From positions 1 to 61,173 of the forward strand of contig NZ_JAJTTE010000046.1 of assembly GCF_021343995.1 (NCBI RefSeq): a stretch of 61,173 nucleotides of DNA, written 5' to 3'. This DNA is from Pseudonocardia terrae. Its GTDB lineage: Bacteria > Actinomycetota > Actinomycetes > Mycobacteriales > Pseudonocardiaceae. The notes beneath the pieces are model-generated. The model saw only the letters and a program-made list of their open reading frames with translations. It had not been told where the DNA came from and ran no database searches. Position numbers and translations under genes: made by a program. Each line of letters begins with the position of its first letter. Position 1 is the first letter of the stretch. Positions 21,816 to 30,228 of the stretch are shown piece by piece.

Positions 21816-23260
21816 CGCGTCACCTCCGCCGTCTCCGCTGCCGGCCCGCTCGCGTGCTTGAACTCGCGCTCGAGCTGCTCCAGGGTGCGCCCCTTGGTCT
21901 CCGGCACGATCGCCTTCGCCACCAGCATGGCGCACACGCCGAGGCCGGCGAACAGGAAGAAGGTCGCGGAGATCCCGATGGCGGCCACCAGGATCGGGAA
22001 GAGCAGGCCGACCAGGAAGTTCACGATCCACAGCATCAGCCCGCACACGCCCATCCCGAGGCCGCGGAGCTTGAGCGGGAAGATCTCCGAGAGCATCAGC
22101 CAGGTCACCGGGGAGATCGCGCCCTGTTGGAAGGCCAGGAAGGTCACGGTCAGCGCCAGCACCACCGACGCGCGGCCGACGCCCTCGGGCAGCACCAGCG
22201 AGAACACGCCGACGAGCAGCAGCGCGCAGAAGGTCCCGATCTGCCCGACGATCAGCATCGGCCGGCGCCGCACCCGGCCGAGGAGCCAGATCCCGACGAA
22301 CGTGGCCAGCACGGAGATGACCCCGTTGGCGATGTTGGCGATCAGCGCACCGTCCCGGTCGAAACCGGACCGGGTGAGGATCTGCGTGCCGTAGTACATG
22401 ATCGAGTTCACGCCGGTGATCTGCTGCATCACGGCGATCGCCAGCCCGACGACCACGATGCGGCGGATCCACGGCACGGCGAGGTCGCGCCAACCGGCGG
22501 TCTGCGCGGCCTTGTCCTCCTCGGCCAGCGCACGGACCTCGGCGAGCTCGGCCTCCGCCCGCTTCGCGTCGCGCACCTGCTGCAGCACGGCGAGCGCCTC
22601 GCCGAACCGGCCCCGCGAGGCGAGCCAGCGCGGGCTCTCGGGCATCGCGAGCATGCCGACCCACAGCGCGACCGCGGGCAGCGTGGCGATCACCAGCATC
22701 CAGCGCCAGACGCCGCCGGCCTCGCCCCAGATCCCGCCGATGACGGCGTTGCACACGAACGCGAGCAGCTGGCCGCTCACGATCATCAGCTCGTTCTGCG
22801 TGACGAGCCGGCCGCGCCGCTCGGCCGGCGAGACCTCGGACAGGTAGGCGATCACCGTGACGGACGCGCCGCCGACGGCGAGGCCGAGGACGACCCGGCC
22901 GAGCACCATGACGCCGACACCGGGCGCGAAGGTGCAGATCAGGGTGCCGACGGCGAAGAGCACCGCCAGCCAGAGGATCATCGTGCGGCGTCCGCGGCGG
23001 TCGGAGACGCGCCCGCCGAGGAAGGCGCCGAGGGCCGCGCCGAGCAGCAGCGAGCTCGTGACGACGCCCTCGGTGGCCGGGGTCAGACCCAGGTCGTCCG
23101 TCATGTACGGCAGGGCGCCGTTGATCACGCCGGTGTCGTAGCCGAAGAGCAGGCCGCCGAAGGTGGCGACGACGGTGAGGAGCGTGAGCCGGCGGGCGTG
23201 CCGGCCGGGGGTCGACGGCGTCGTGTCGGTCTGCACGGCGTCGTGCGTGTCGTGGGACAA
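21812..23260 (-). CDS. MFS sugar/inositol transporter (SP family)
   Basis: 482 residues with twelve helices. Sugar-porter signatures: FGYDTGVINGALPYM (about 38-52), GRVSDRRGRRTMI, RVVLGLAVGGASVTVIAYLSE, PESPRWL, QQITGVNSIMYYGTQI near 280, and the late PETKGRTLEQLE. The family includes myo-inositol transporters such as IolT, and the upstream iolE/iolG/iolH-like genes make inositol the best guess. It starts 59 bases after the iolH-like gene, with a strong hairpin in between, and is coupled to usp downstream. Confidence 0.88.
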   Translation of the reverse strand: MSHDTHDAVQTDTTPSTPGRHARRLTLLTVVATFGGLLFGYDTGVINGALPYMTDDLGLTPATEGVVTSSLLLGAALGAFLGGRVSDRRGRRTMILWLAVLFAVGTLICTFAPGVGVMVLGRVVLGLAVGGASVTVIAYLSEVSPAERRGRLVTQNELMIVSGQLLAFVCNAVIGGIWGEAGGVWRWMLVIATLPAVALWVGMLAMPESPRWLASRGRFGEALAVLQQVRDAKRAEAELAEVRALAEEDKAAQTAGWRDLAVPWIRRIVVVGLAIAVMQQITGVNSIMYYGTQILTRSGFDRDGALIANIANGVISVLATFVGIWLLGRVRRRPMLIVGQIGTFCALLLVGVFSLVLPEGVGRASVVLALTVTFLAFQQGAISPVTWLMLSEIFPLKLRGLGMGVCGLMLWIVNFLVGLLFPILVAAIGISATFFLFAGLGVCAMLVAKAIVPETKGRTLEQLEREFKHASGPAAETAEVTR

Positions 23261-23285
23261 AACGATCCTTCGCGAGGGGACGGTG

Positions 23286-23311
23286 CCGCGAGGGGCACCG
23301 GCCCCTCGCGG
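23286..23311 (-). terminator. Intercistronic hairpin between iolH-like gene and transporter
   Basis: CCGCGAGGGG (23286-23295) and CCCCTCGCGG (23302-23311) form a perfect 10-bp stem with a six-base loop. Being inside an apparent operon, it may lower transporter expression or protect the upstream message. Confidence 0.55.
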
Positions 23312-23319
23312 CCGAGCGG

Positions 23320-24210
23320 TCAGACGGTCAGGCGGTCGGCGCCGAAGTGCTTCTCGATCAGGGCGGTGGCCTTCTCCCGCTGCCGCACGCTGATGCCCTC
23401 GGCGTCCTCCTCCCAGCCGAACACGCAGGAGGAGACCACGCCGTCGAACCCGACCGACGCCAGCGCGGCGAACACCGCGTCGAAGTCGACCTCGCCGCGG
23501 CCGATCTCGGCGTGCTGGTGCACCCGCACGGTCGAGGCGGGCGGGTTGACGATGTAGCGCAGCCCGTTCGACGCGGTGTGGTCCAGGGTGTCGGCCAGGT
23601 GCACGTAGGTGACCTTCTCCGCGGCGTGGGCGATGATCCCGGCGGCGTCTCCGCCGGGACCGCCCTGGTGGAAGGTGTGCGGGGTGCAGTACAGGAAGGA
23701 GATCCAGTCCTTGTTCAGCCCCCGCACCATGTCGACGGCGGCCTGCCCGTCCTCGATGAAGTCGTCCGGGTGCGGCTCGAGCACGAGCTTGACGCCCTCG
23801 CGCTCGAACACCGGGAGCAGCTCGTCGAGCGAGCGCAGGAACTGCGCCTCGGCGAACTCCGCGCCCTCCGGACGGCCGTTGAACTCCGAGTTCATCGTGT
23901 CCACGCCGAGGTCGACGGTGATCTGGATGGCGCGCTTCCAGGCCCGCACCGCGGCCTGCCGCTCCTCCTCGCCCGGACCCGACCAGCGCAGCACCGGCAG
24001 CACCGAGGCGATCCCGACCCCGGCGTCGGCGGCCCGCTTGCGCAACGTGGCCACCCCGGCGTCGTCGACGCGCGGGTGGCCGAAGAACGGGATGAAATCC
24101 GCCTTCGGCGACAGCTCCATCCAGCGGTAGCCCATCTTCGCCACGACGTCGGGCAGCTCGTGCACCGAGTGCGTGGCGTAGAACATCTGCGGGTCGAGGG
24201 CGAGCTTCAC
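23320..24210 (-). CDS. IolH-like sugar-phosphate isomerase/epimerase family protein
   Basis: 296-residue TIM-barrel protein of the xylose-isomerase-like family. Visible: MKLALDPQMFYATHSVHELP at the start, MELSPKADFIPFFGHPRV, the metal-site-like LVLEPHPDDFIEDG (about 142-155), TYVHLADTLDH and IGRGEVDFDAVF. This combination is seen in the protein usually called IolH in actinobacterial inositol clusters, whose reaction is not well established. ATG 24210 overlaps the iolG-like stop by ATGA. Confidence 0.78.
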   Translation of the reverse strand: MKLALDPQMFYATHSVHELPDVVAKMGYRWMELSPKADFIPFFGHPRVDDAGVATLRKRAADAGVGIASVLPVLRWSGPGEEERQAAVRAWKRAIQITVDLGVDTMNSEFNGRPEGAEFAEAQFLRSLDELLPVFEREGVKLVLEPHPDDFIEDGQAAVDMVRGLNKDWISFLYCTPHTFHQGGPGGDAAGIIAHAAEKVTYVHLADTLDHTASNGLRYIVNPPASTVRVHQHAEIGRGEVDFDAVFAALASVGFDGVVSSCVFGWEEDAEGISVRQREKATALIEKHFGADRLTV

Positions 24211-25205
24211 GGCCGCGCCTCCAGCTTCACCTCGGTGCGCCGGCCGGTGCGGACCGCCTCGATGCCGGCCTCGCAGATGGCGGCGGCGGCGTAGCCGTCC
24301 CAGGCGCCCGCGCCGTCGATCGCGCCGCGGCGGGCGGCGTCGACCCAGCGCTGCATCTGGGTGTCGTAGGCCTGGCCGAAGCGGACCACGAAGTCGGGGG
24401 CGATGGTGCCGCCCCAGCGACCTGCCTGCTTGACCACCAGGTTCTGGTCGAGCCCGATCGTCGCGCTGCCCTTCTCGGCGACGAGCTCGGTGCGGACCTC
24501 GTAGGCGACCTGGGTGCGCACGAAGCTCTCGACGGTCACCAGCCGGCCGGACTCGGTCTCGAACAGCACGAGCATGGGGTCCGAGACGCCCTCGGGCGCC
24601 GCCGACGTCGCCGCCCCGCGCAGCACGGTGACGGCCACGACCTCCTCGCCGAGCAGGAAGCGGGTGCAGTCGGCCTCGTGCACCACGGAGTCGGCCATGG
24701 CCATCTCCGAGTTGAAGGAGTCCGGCACGGTCGGGTTGCGGTGCGTGCAGTGCAGCATCAGCGGGGCGCCGACCGACCCGCTCGTGATCAGCTCGCGCAG
24801 CGCGACGTACTCGCTGTCGAACCGGCGCATGAAGCCGACCTGGATCAGGTCGCGGCCGCTCTCGGCCTGCGCCTTGACCACCTCGTACGAGGAGGGGCCG
24901 TCCATCGTCAGCGGCTTCTCGCAGAGCACCGGGATGCCGCGCTCGAGGCAGGCCAGGACCTGCTTCTCGTGGGCGAAGCCGGGGCTGGCCAGCACGACGG
25001 CGTCGACGTCGTCGGCCCCGATGGCCTCGAACGGGTCGGCGACGGTGCGGGCCCCGATCGGGCCGGCGACCTTCTCCGCCTGCTCGGCCGAGAAGTCGTT
25101 GACGACGGTCACGCGGGCGCCGCGGACGCGTCGGGTCAGGCTGTCGACGTGGAAGGAGCCCATCTTGCCCACGCCGACCACTGCGATGCGGAGATCCTCG
25201 GACAT
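24207..25205 (-). CDS. Gfo/Idh/MocA-family dehydrogenase (inositol 2-dehydrogenase-like)
   Basis: 332 residues. The Rossmann fold begins with IAVVGVGKMGSFHVDSL (GxGxxG at 11-16); the catalytic lysine lies in CEKPLT (95-100); MRRFDSEY and HEADCTRFLLG are typical substrate-site segments of IolG-type enzymes. It would oxidise an inositol or related sugar with NAD(P). GAGAGGAC precedes ATG 25205. It follows the iolE-like gene by 14 bases and overlaps the iolH-like gene. Confidence 0.85.
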   Translation of the reverse strand: MSEDLRIAVVGVGKMGSFHVDSLTRRVRGARVTVVNDFSAEQAEKVAGPIGARTVADPFEAIGADDVDAVVLASPGFAHEKQVLACLERGIPVLCEKPLTMDGPSSYEVVKAQAESGRDLIQVGFMRRFDSEYVALRELITSGSVGAPLMLHCTHRNPTVPDSFNSEMAMADSVVHEADCTRFLLGEEVVAVTVLRGAATSAAPEGVSDPMLVLFETESGRLVTVESFVRTQVAYEVRTELVAEKGSATIGLDQNLVVKQAGRWGGTIAPDFVVRFGQAYDTQMQRWVDAARRGAIDGAGAWDGYAAAAICEAGIEAVRTGRRTEVKLEARP

Positions 25206-25219
25206 GTCGTGTCGTCCTC

Positions 25220-26143
25220 TCAGGCCTTCGGGGTGCCGATGTCGAGCCGGCCCGAGCAGCCGGCGAGGTAGGTGTGGGTGCGCCGCGCGATCGGCAGCGG
25301 GTGGTCCGGCGGGCAGGGGTACATGTCCTGCTCGACGATCGCGTAGATGTCGCGGTTCAGCCCCTCGACCGCGGTGATCACCTCGCGCATGTCCGGTACG
25401 CCGAGCGGCGGCTCGATCATGGCGCCGAGCTTGACGGCCTCCGGGAACGGCAGGTCCTCGGCCTCGACCCGGGCGATGATCGCGGGGTCGACCTGCTTGA
25501 GGTGCAGGTAGCCGATGCGCTCGGGGTACTTCTTGATCAGCGCGACGTTGTCGCCGCCGTAGTACGAGACGTGCCCGGTGTCGAGGCAGAGGTTCACGTA
25601 CTCGGGGTTCGTGTTCTCGAGGAAGCGCTCGATCTCGTGCTGGTAGCCGACGTGGCTGTCCGCATGGCTGTGGAACTGCACGTGCAGGCCGTACTCCTCG
25701 AGGATGCGGCGGCCCAGCTCGTCCATCCCGGTGGTGAGCCGCTTCCAGCGCTCGTCGGAGAGGACCCGGTCCTCGAGCGGCGCGCCGGTCTTGTGGTCGC
25801 GCCAGGTGTCGGGGATGACCACGATGTGCTCGCCGCCGACCGCGGCGGTCAGCGCGGCGACGTCGGTGACCTGCTTCCACACGTCGTCCCACGAGTCGGG
25901 GCGGTGCAGGTGCTCGAAGACCGTGCCGGCCGAGATCTTCAGGCCGTGCTCGTCGCACTGGTCCTTGAGCTCGTTCGGGTCGGTGGAGAGGTAGCCGTAC
26001 GGGCCGATCTCGATCCACTCGTAGCCGGCGCCGGAGACCTCCGAGAGGAACCGGTCCGCGGGGGTCTGGGCGGGATCCGACGGGAACCACACACCCCACG
26101 AGTCGGGCGCGGAGCCGATCCGGATCGTCGATGAAGGGGCCAC
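25220..26143 (-). CDS. IolE-like inosose dehydratase family protein
   Basis: 307-residue TIM barrel. The start IRIGSAPDSWGVWFPSDP is the mark of inosose dehydratase-type proteins, followed by GYEWIEIGPYGYL, VQFHSHADSHVGYQHEIERF, CLDTGHVSYYGGDN and HLKQVDP with metal-binding His/Asp/Glu positions. In inositol breakdown this step removes water from scyllo-inosose. GTG 26143 has GGGAGAG upstream. It is the first gene of the operon and lies directly behind the promoter and palindromic operator at 26212-26271. Confidence 0.82.
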   Translation of the reverse strand: MAPSSTIRIGSAPDSWGVWFPSDPAQTPADRFLSEVSGAGYEWIEIGPYGYLSTDPNELKDQCDEHGLKISAGTVFEHLHRPDSWDDVWKQVTDVAALTAAVGGEHIVVIPDTWRDHKTGAPLEDRVLSDERWKRLTTGMDELGRRILEEYGLHVQFHSHADSHVGYQHEIERFLENTNPEYVNLCLDTGHVSYYGGDNVALIKKYPERIGYLHLKQVDPAIIARVEAEDLPFPEAVKLGAMIEPPLGVPDMREVITAVEGLNRDIYAIVEQDMYPCPPDHPLPIARRTHTYLAGCSGRLDIGTPKA

Positions 26144-26211
26144 GCTACTGCTCTCCCGGTCGTCCTCGGTGCCGTGTGCGAGGGTGCCCGGGTCGGACGC
26201 CCTCGTCGTGT

Positions 26212-26271
26212 GACTAGAGCGCTCTAGTCGCTCCGTGGCACACTATGGTGACCGCAAGGTGCGCATGTCAA
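26212..26271 (-). promoter_or_regulatory. iol-type promoter with perfect LacI operator
   Basis: On the minus strand TTGACA (26266-26271) lies 18 bp before CATAGT (26242-26247). Twelve bases further is the perfect 18-bp palindrome GACTAGAGCGCTCTAGTC (26212-26229), with the central CG typical of LacI-family operators. Its place at the transcription start suits repression by the divergent LacI protein. Confidence 0.75.
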
Positions 26272-26335
26272 GACATACCAGTGAACGCACCGCACCGAAG
26301 TTCCCGACCCCTGCATGACCTGCGAGGATGCCGCC

Positions 26336-27379
26336 ATGGCCACGCCCCTCCCGCCGCGTCGCCGGCCGACGATGGTCGACGTCGCCGCCCGCGCCGGCGT
26401 CTCGCGTGCGCTGGTCTCCCTGGTCTTCCGTGGCCAGCCCGGGGCCTCCGCCGAGACCCGCTCGCGAGTACTCGCGGCGGCCGAGGAGCTCGGGTACCGG
26501 CCGGACAGCGCCGCCCGGCTGCTCGCCCGCGGGCGCAGCCGCACCCTCGGCGTGCTGATGACGGTGCGCGAGCCGTTCGAGGCCGACCTCGTCGAGGCCA
26601 TCTACCCCGAGGCCGAGCGGCTGGGCTACGAGGTCCTGCTGTCCGCACGCACCCCCGGCCGGGACGAGGCGACGGCCGTCGAGGGCCTGCTCGCGCACCG
26701 CTGCGAGGCGATCGTCCTGCTCGGGCCGGACGTCGGCGACGCCTTCCTCACCGAGCTCGGCGCCCGGACCGTGGCCGTGGTGGTGGGGCGGGCCGCCCCG
26801 GGGCTCGACAGCGTGCACAGCGCCGACGCCGAGGGCGTCCGCCAGGCCGTCGACCACCTGGTCGGCCTGGGCCACCGGGACGTCGTGCACGTCGACGGGG
26901 GCACCGGGCCCAACGCCGCCGCCCGCCGGACCGGGTACCTCGAGGCCATGGCGGCGCACGGCTTCGGCGGCCGGGCACGGGTGCTGCCCGGCGCCTACCA
27001 CGAGGACGCCGGGATAGCGGCCGCCCAGGCCCTGCTCGCCGGCCCCGAGCTGCCGACGGCCGTCCTCGCGGCCAACGACCGGTGCGCGCTCGGACTACTG
27101 GACACGCTGCGCCGCAACGGGGTCGACGTCCCGGGGCGGGTCTCCGTGGTGGGCTACAACGACGACCGGCTCGCCCGGCTCTCGCACGTCGACCTCACGA
27201 CGGTCCGCCAGGACGCGGGCCTGCTCGCCCGGCACGCCGTGCGGGCCGCGGCCGCCCGCCTCGACGACCCCGACCTCGAGCCGGGCGAGACCGAGCTGAC
27301 CCCCGAGCTGGTCGTGCGGGGGACCACCGCTCCCCCGGGGGTTCCCGGAGGGGCCCTCGCCGCGGACGTCGCTCCCTGA
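26336..27379 (+). CDS. LacI-family transcriptional regulator
   Basis: 347 residues. Helix-turn-helix and hinge: TMVDVAARAGVSRALVSLVF then VLAAAEELGYRPDSAARLLA (about residues 12-65). The sensor domain is periplasmic-binding-like, with AVLAANDRCALGLLDTL and RVSVVGYNDDRLA near 235-285. ATG 26336 was preferred to ATG 26315 because of the GAGGA eight bases before it. It is divergent from the iolE-like gene and should bind the palindrome at 26212-26229; the effector is probably an inositol intermediate. Confidence 0.88.
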   Translation: MATPLPPRRRPTMVDVAARAGVSRALVSLVFRGQPGASAETRSRVLAAAEELGYRPDSAARLLARGRSRTLGVLMTVREPFEADLVEAIYPEAERLGYEVLLSARTPGRDEATAVEGLLAHRCEAIVLLGPDVGDAFLTELGARTVAVVVGRAAPGLDSVHSADAEGVRQAVDHLVGLGHRDVVHVDGGTGPNAAARRTGYLEAMAAHGFGGRARVLPGAYHEDAGIAAAQALLAGPELPTAVLAANDRCALGLLDTLRRNGVDVPGRVSVVGYNDDRLARLSHVDLTTVRQDAGLLARHAVRAAAARLDDPDLEPGETELTPELVVRGTTAPPGVPGGALAADVAP

Positions 27380-27633
27380 CCTGCGGGGTTCCGCTCTCCC
27401 CGGCATGCGGGCAGCCGATCGACCCTGGATCCGGGTGCGCAGCGTGGCGTCGACGTGTCCATCGTGGCCGACCGCGTCCGGTCACCGATCCGCCTGGCGG
27501 TGTTCGCCCCGGACGCCCTGTCGGGCGCCGACGGTGCACACTCGGTGATCGCGCAGGCCGTCGGTGTCTCCGTCCGGGCGTCATGGGTACTGAACCTGAT
27601 CGTGGCGGAACGGTGGCTGGCAGGATCGACCAG

Positions 27634-28680
27634 GTGGACGGCACGACCGGTCCGAACGGAACACACGGCACGGCGGGACCCCGAGCGGCGACGATGAGCG
27701 ACGTCGCCCGGCAGGCCGGTGTGTCCCGGGCGACCGCCTCCTACGTGCTCAACCGGACGCCCGGCGCCCGGATCCCGGAGCAGACGCGCGCCAAGGTGCT
27801 CGCGGCCGCGGAGGCGCTGCGGTACGTCCCGCACGTCAGCGCGCGATCGCTGCGGCGGGGGCGCAGCGACCTCGTCGTCGGGCACGTCGACGGCAGCTCG
27901 ATCCTCAGCGACCGGCTGCCCTTCTTCGGCCTGGTCCGGATCGCCTCCGAGGTGCGCAAGGCGGGCTACACCTTCCTCATCCATGGCGACCCCACGGTCA
28001 GCGGGCTCGCGGCGGCCCGGGCATGGCTGGCGTTGCGGCCCGCGGCCGTCGTCGCGACGCTCGACCGGTTCACCGAGGAGAGCATCGCGATGCTCGCCGA
28101 GGCGGGCACGGTGCCCGTGGCGCTCGGTAGGCGGTCGTCGGAACTCACCGCCACCGTCGTGCTCGACGACGGCGAGCTCGGCCGCGCCGCGTCGGGCCGG
28201 CTCGCCGACCGGGGCTGCCGGCGGATCGCCGTCCTCGGGTCGCACGACGACCGGTCCGCCGACCACGTCCTGGGCAACCGGATCGCCGAGGTGCTCGCGA
28301 CCGCGGCCGAGCGCGGGCTGGAGGCCCGCTACGTGCCGATGCGCCCCGAGGTCGACGCGGCCGCCCGGGTCGTCGAGGAGTGGCGGCGGGGCTGGATGCC
28401 CGACGGCGTCGTCGGCCCGACCGACCGGCACGCCGGCCTGCTCCTCGGTGCCCTCGTCGACGCCGGGATCGACGTGCCCGGCCGGGTCGCCGTGATCGGG
28501 ATGGACGACGATCCCTTCTGCGACCTGCTCCGCCCGCGCCTGACCTCGGTCGCGGCCGACCTCACCGGCGGTGACACCCCGCTCGCCGGGGTCGTCCTCG
28601 CCGCCATCGAGGGGCGGTGGGACCCGGGGCACGCGGTGCGCCGCTTCCCCGCCCGCGTGGTGGAGCGCGAGAGCGCCTGA
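27634..28680 (+). CDS. LacI-family transcriptional regulator
   Basis: 348 residues if begun at GTG 27634 (AGGA upstream); ATG 27694 is the alternative and would remove 20 residues. The helix-turn-helix is MSDVARQAGVSRATASYVLN, followed by VLAAAEALRYVPHVSARSLR. The sensor domain ends in GRVAVIGMDDDPFCDLLRP. Its target is unknown; it lies 255 bp after the first LacI gene on the same strand. The 27380-27633 gap shows no gene and no clear operator. Confidence 0.85.
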   Translation: MDGTTGPNGTHGTAGPRAATMSDVARQAGVSRATASYVLNRTPGARIPEQTRAKVLAAAEALRYVPHVSARSLRRGRSDLVVGHVDGSSILSDRLPFFGLVRIASEVRKAGYTFLIHGDPTVSGLAAARAWLALRPAAVVATLDRFTEESIAMLAEAGTVPVALGRRSSELTATVVLDDGELGRAASGRLADRGCRRIAVLGSHDDRSADHVLGNRIAEVLATAAERGLEARYVPMRPEVDAAARVVEEWRRGWMPDGVVGPTDRHAGLLLGALVDAGIDVPGRVAVIGMDDDPFCDLLRPRLTSVAADLTGGDTPLAGVVLAAIEGRWDPGHAVRRFPARVVERESA

Positions 28681-28777
28681 CGCCTGCCCGCCTCCGCGGG
28701 ATCCGTCCGTCGCGGTCGGACTGCCCGCGCCCGCAGCGGGAACCCCGGGCGGGACGGCACCGGAAGGGGCGATCGAC

Positions 28778-29083
28778 ATGATGACGGTGATCACCGAGGT
28801 CACGCTCAGGCGCGGGTCCGAGCCGGAATGGGACGCCGCGATGCGCGACCGGCTGGGGGCCGCGCGCGGCCGGTCCGGCTGGGTCGGCGGGCAGCTGCTC
28901 ATCCCGCTCGACGGGCAGAACACGAGGGTCGTGGTCGGGACCTGGCAGAGCCGCGCGGACTGGCAGGCCTGGCACGAGGACGAGGCCTTCGCCGAGACCC
29001 GCACCCGGATGGAGGGTCTGCAGGAGGGCGACAGCGCGCTCACCTGGCACGAGGTGGTGGTCGACTCGCGCGGCGAGACCTGA
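28778..29083 (+). CDS. Antibiotic biosynthesis monooxygenase-domain protein
   Basis: 101 residues, one ABM ferredoxin-like domain: MMTVITEVTLRRGSEPEWDA, GGQLLIPLDGQNTRVVVGTW, WQAWHEDEAFAETRTRMEGL. Such proteins are dimeric and include quinone-forming oxygenases and heme-degrading enzymes, but many have no known reaction. ATG 28778 has GGAAGGGG upstream; an open frame further upstream is not coding. It follows the second LacI gene after 97 bp. Confidence 0.75.
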   Translation: MMTVITEVTLRRGSEPEWDAAMRDRLGAARGRSGWVGGQLLIPLDGQNTRVVVGTWQSRADWQAWHEDEAFAETRTRMEGLQEGDSALTWHEVVVDSRGET

Positions 29084-29179
29084 CGCCCGCGGGCCACGGG
29101 AGCGGACGCACGCTGTGACGCCCCCGACAGCCGTGGCCCGACTATCGATCACGGAACCCGGCTATGCCCCCGGCGCCCC

Positions 29180-29582
29180 ACCGACGGGCTGGCGAGCAGC
29201 TCGGCCACCTGGTCGCCGGTGCTGCCCCTGCTGGGGAGGCACGCCCACGTCGTCGCACCGGACCTGCTCGGCCACAGGGAGCCCGCGAAACCCCGGACCG
29301 GCGACTACTCGCTCGGTGCCTACGCGGCCGGCCTGCGCGACCGACGACACGGTCATCCCGCTCGCCCACAGCCTCGCCGCGCACGACCGGCTCCCGAGCA
29401 GCCGCCTCGAGGTCTTCGAGCGGACCGGGCACTTCCCCCACTCCGAGCGCCCGGCCGGCTTCACCGAGGTGCTGCTCGACTTCCTGCACACCACCCGACC
29501 GGTGCTCGGCGACACCGACACGTTCCGGCGCCGGCTGGTGGCGGAACGCCCTCGTCCCACCCCCGCGATCGTCCCCGTGTGA
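29180..29582 (+). pseudogene. Decayed alpha/beta hydrolase (internal deletion, frameshift)
   Basis: Two pieces of an alpha/beta hydrolase lie in different frames. The first (about 29183-29340) reads SSSATWSPVLPLLGRHAHVV, APDLLGH and GDYSLGAYAAGLRD, the N-terminal strand and cap. The second (29343 on) reads DDTVIPLAHSLAAHDRLPSS and FERTGHFPHSERPAGFTEVL, the C-terminal part with the catalytic His. The middle, including the GxSxG nucleophile, is missing, and HG of the oxyanion loop is DG. A functional enzyme is impossible. Confidence 0.75.
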
Positions 29583-29604
29583 CGACCCGGTTGGTGTGGG
29601 CCGG

Positions 29605-29973
29605 TCAGACGGCGCGGCGGCAGCGTGCCAGCGCCAGCCCGGCGACCACCGTCCCGGCCAGCCCCAGCACCAGCGCCGCGACGGCCCCGGCCAGCCCGTT
29701 GCCCGTACCGAGGCCGCCGGCGGCGTTGGCCGCGTGCAGCCCGCCCACGACCGCGCCGACCAGCCCCAGCACCAGGCCGACCACCGCCGCGGCCCGCCTG
29801 CCGAGGGGACCGACGCGATCGGCGGAACGGGCCAGTGCCAGCCCTCCGACGACCACGCCGACCAGCGCGAGCAGGGCGGCGACCGTGGGCACGGTCCGCC
29901 CCGTACCGAGCACGTAGCCGCCGGCGACGGACAGGTGAACGCCGTCCGGCGCGGCGAGCAGGTGGACGGACAT
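29605..29973 (-). CDS. Four-helix membrane protein, DUF6223-like
   Basis: 122 residues, four hydrophobic helices rich in Gly, Ala and Val: TVAALLALVGVVVGGLALARS, AAVVGLVLGLVGAVVGGLHA and AGAVAALVLGLAGTVVAGLALA. The helices look like internal repeats ending in GLALAR. I recall this arrangement as DUF6223, but the role is unknown. It is divergent from a histidine kinase gene and may be its target; a 16-bp palindrome lies 27 bases upstream. Confidence 0.65.
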   Translation of the reverse strand: MSVHLLAAPDGVHLSVAGGYVLGTGRTVPTVAALLALVGVVVGGLALARSADRVGPLGRRAAAVVGLVLGLVGAVVGGLHAANAAGGLGTGNGLAGAVAALVLGLAGTVVAGLALARCRRAV

Positions 29974-29999
29974 CGAGGACTCCCTTCGGTTGCGGTGAG

Positions 30000-30123
30000 C
30001 CGGCCTGCAGGCCGGACCCGAACGGGAGCGATGGTGGGCGCCGGGCCCGGGCCCACGCGTCGGGCGAGGGGCGTCACTTCCGACTGCTGCCGGCGTCGTA
30101 CGTCATCCGCCGGTGGTAGACGG
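30000..30123. promoter_or_regulatory. Palindrome and candidate response-regulator site
   Basis: CCGGCCTGCAGGCCGG (30000-30015) is a perfect 16-bp palindrome upstream of the DUF6223-like gene. At 30098-30123, GTACGTCATCCGCCGGTGG followed by TAGACGG has the look of promoter elements near NarL-type two-component genes. Both lie in the gap between the membrane protein gene and the kinase. Confidence 0.35.
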
Positions 30124-30228
30124 CGTCGACCCGGGGCGGTAGGCCGAGACACCGCTCGCGGTGGATGCGCTCCCGGGTCGGCACCCGCGACCATGGAGCC
30201 GGGGACGGGCCGGATCGAGGGCGGGTGG

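Noticed and set aside
21250..22394. Plus-strand ORFs over usp and the sugar transporter
   Set aside because: They are antisense shadows of clearly homologous minus-strand genes.
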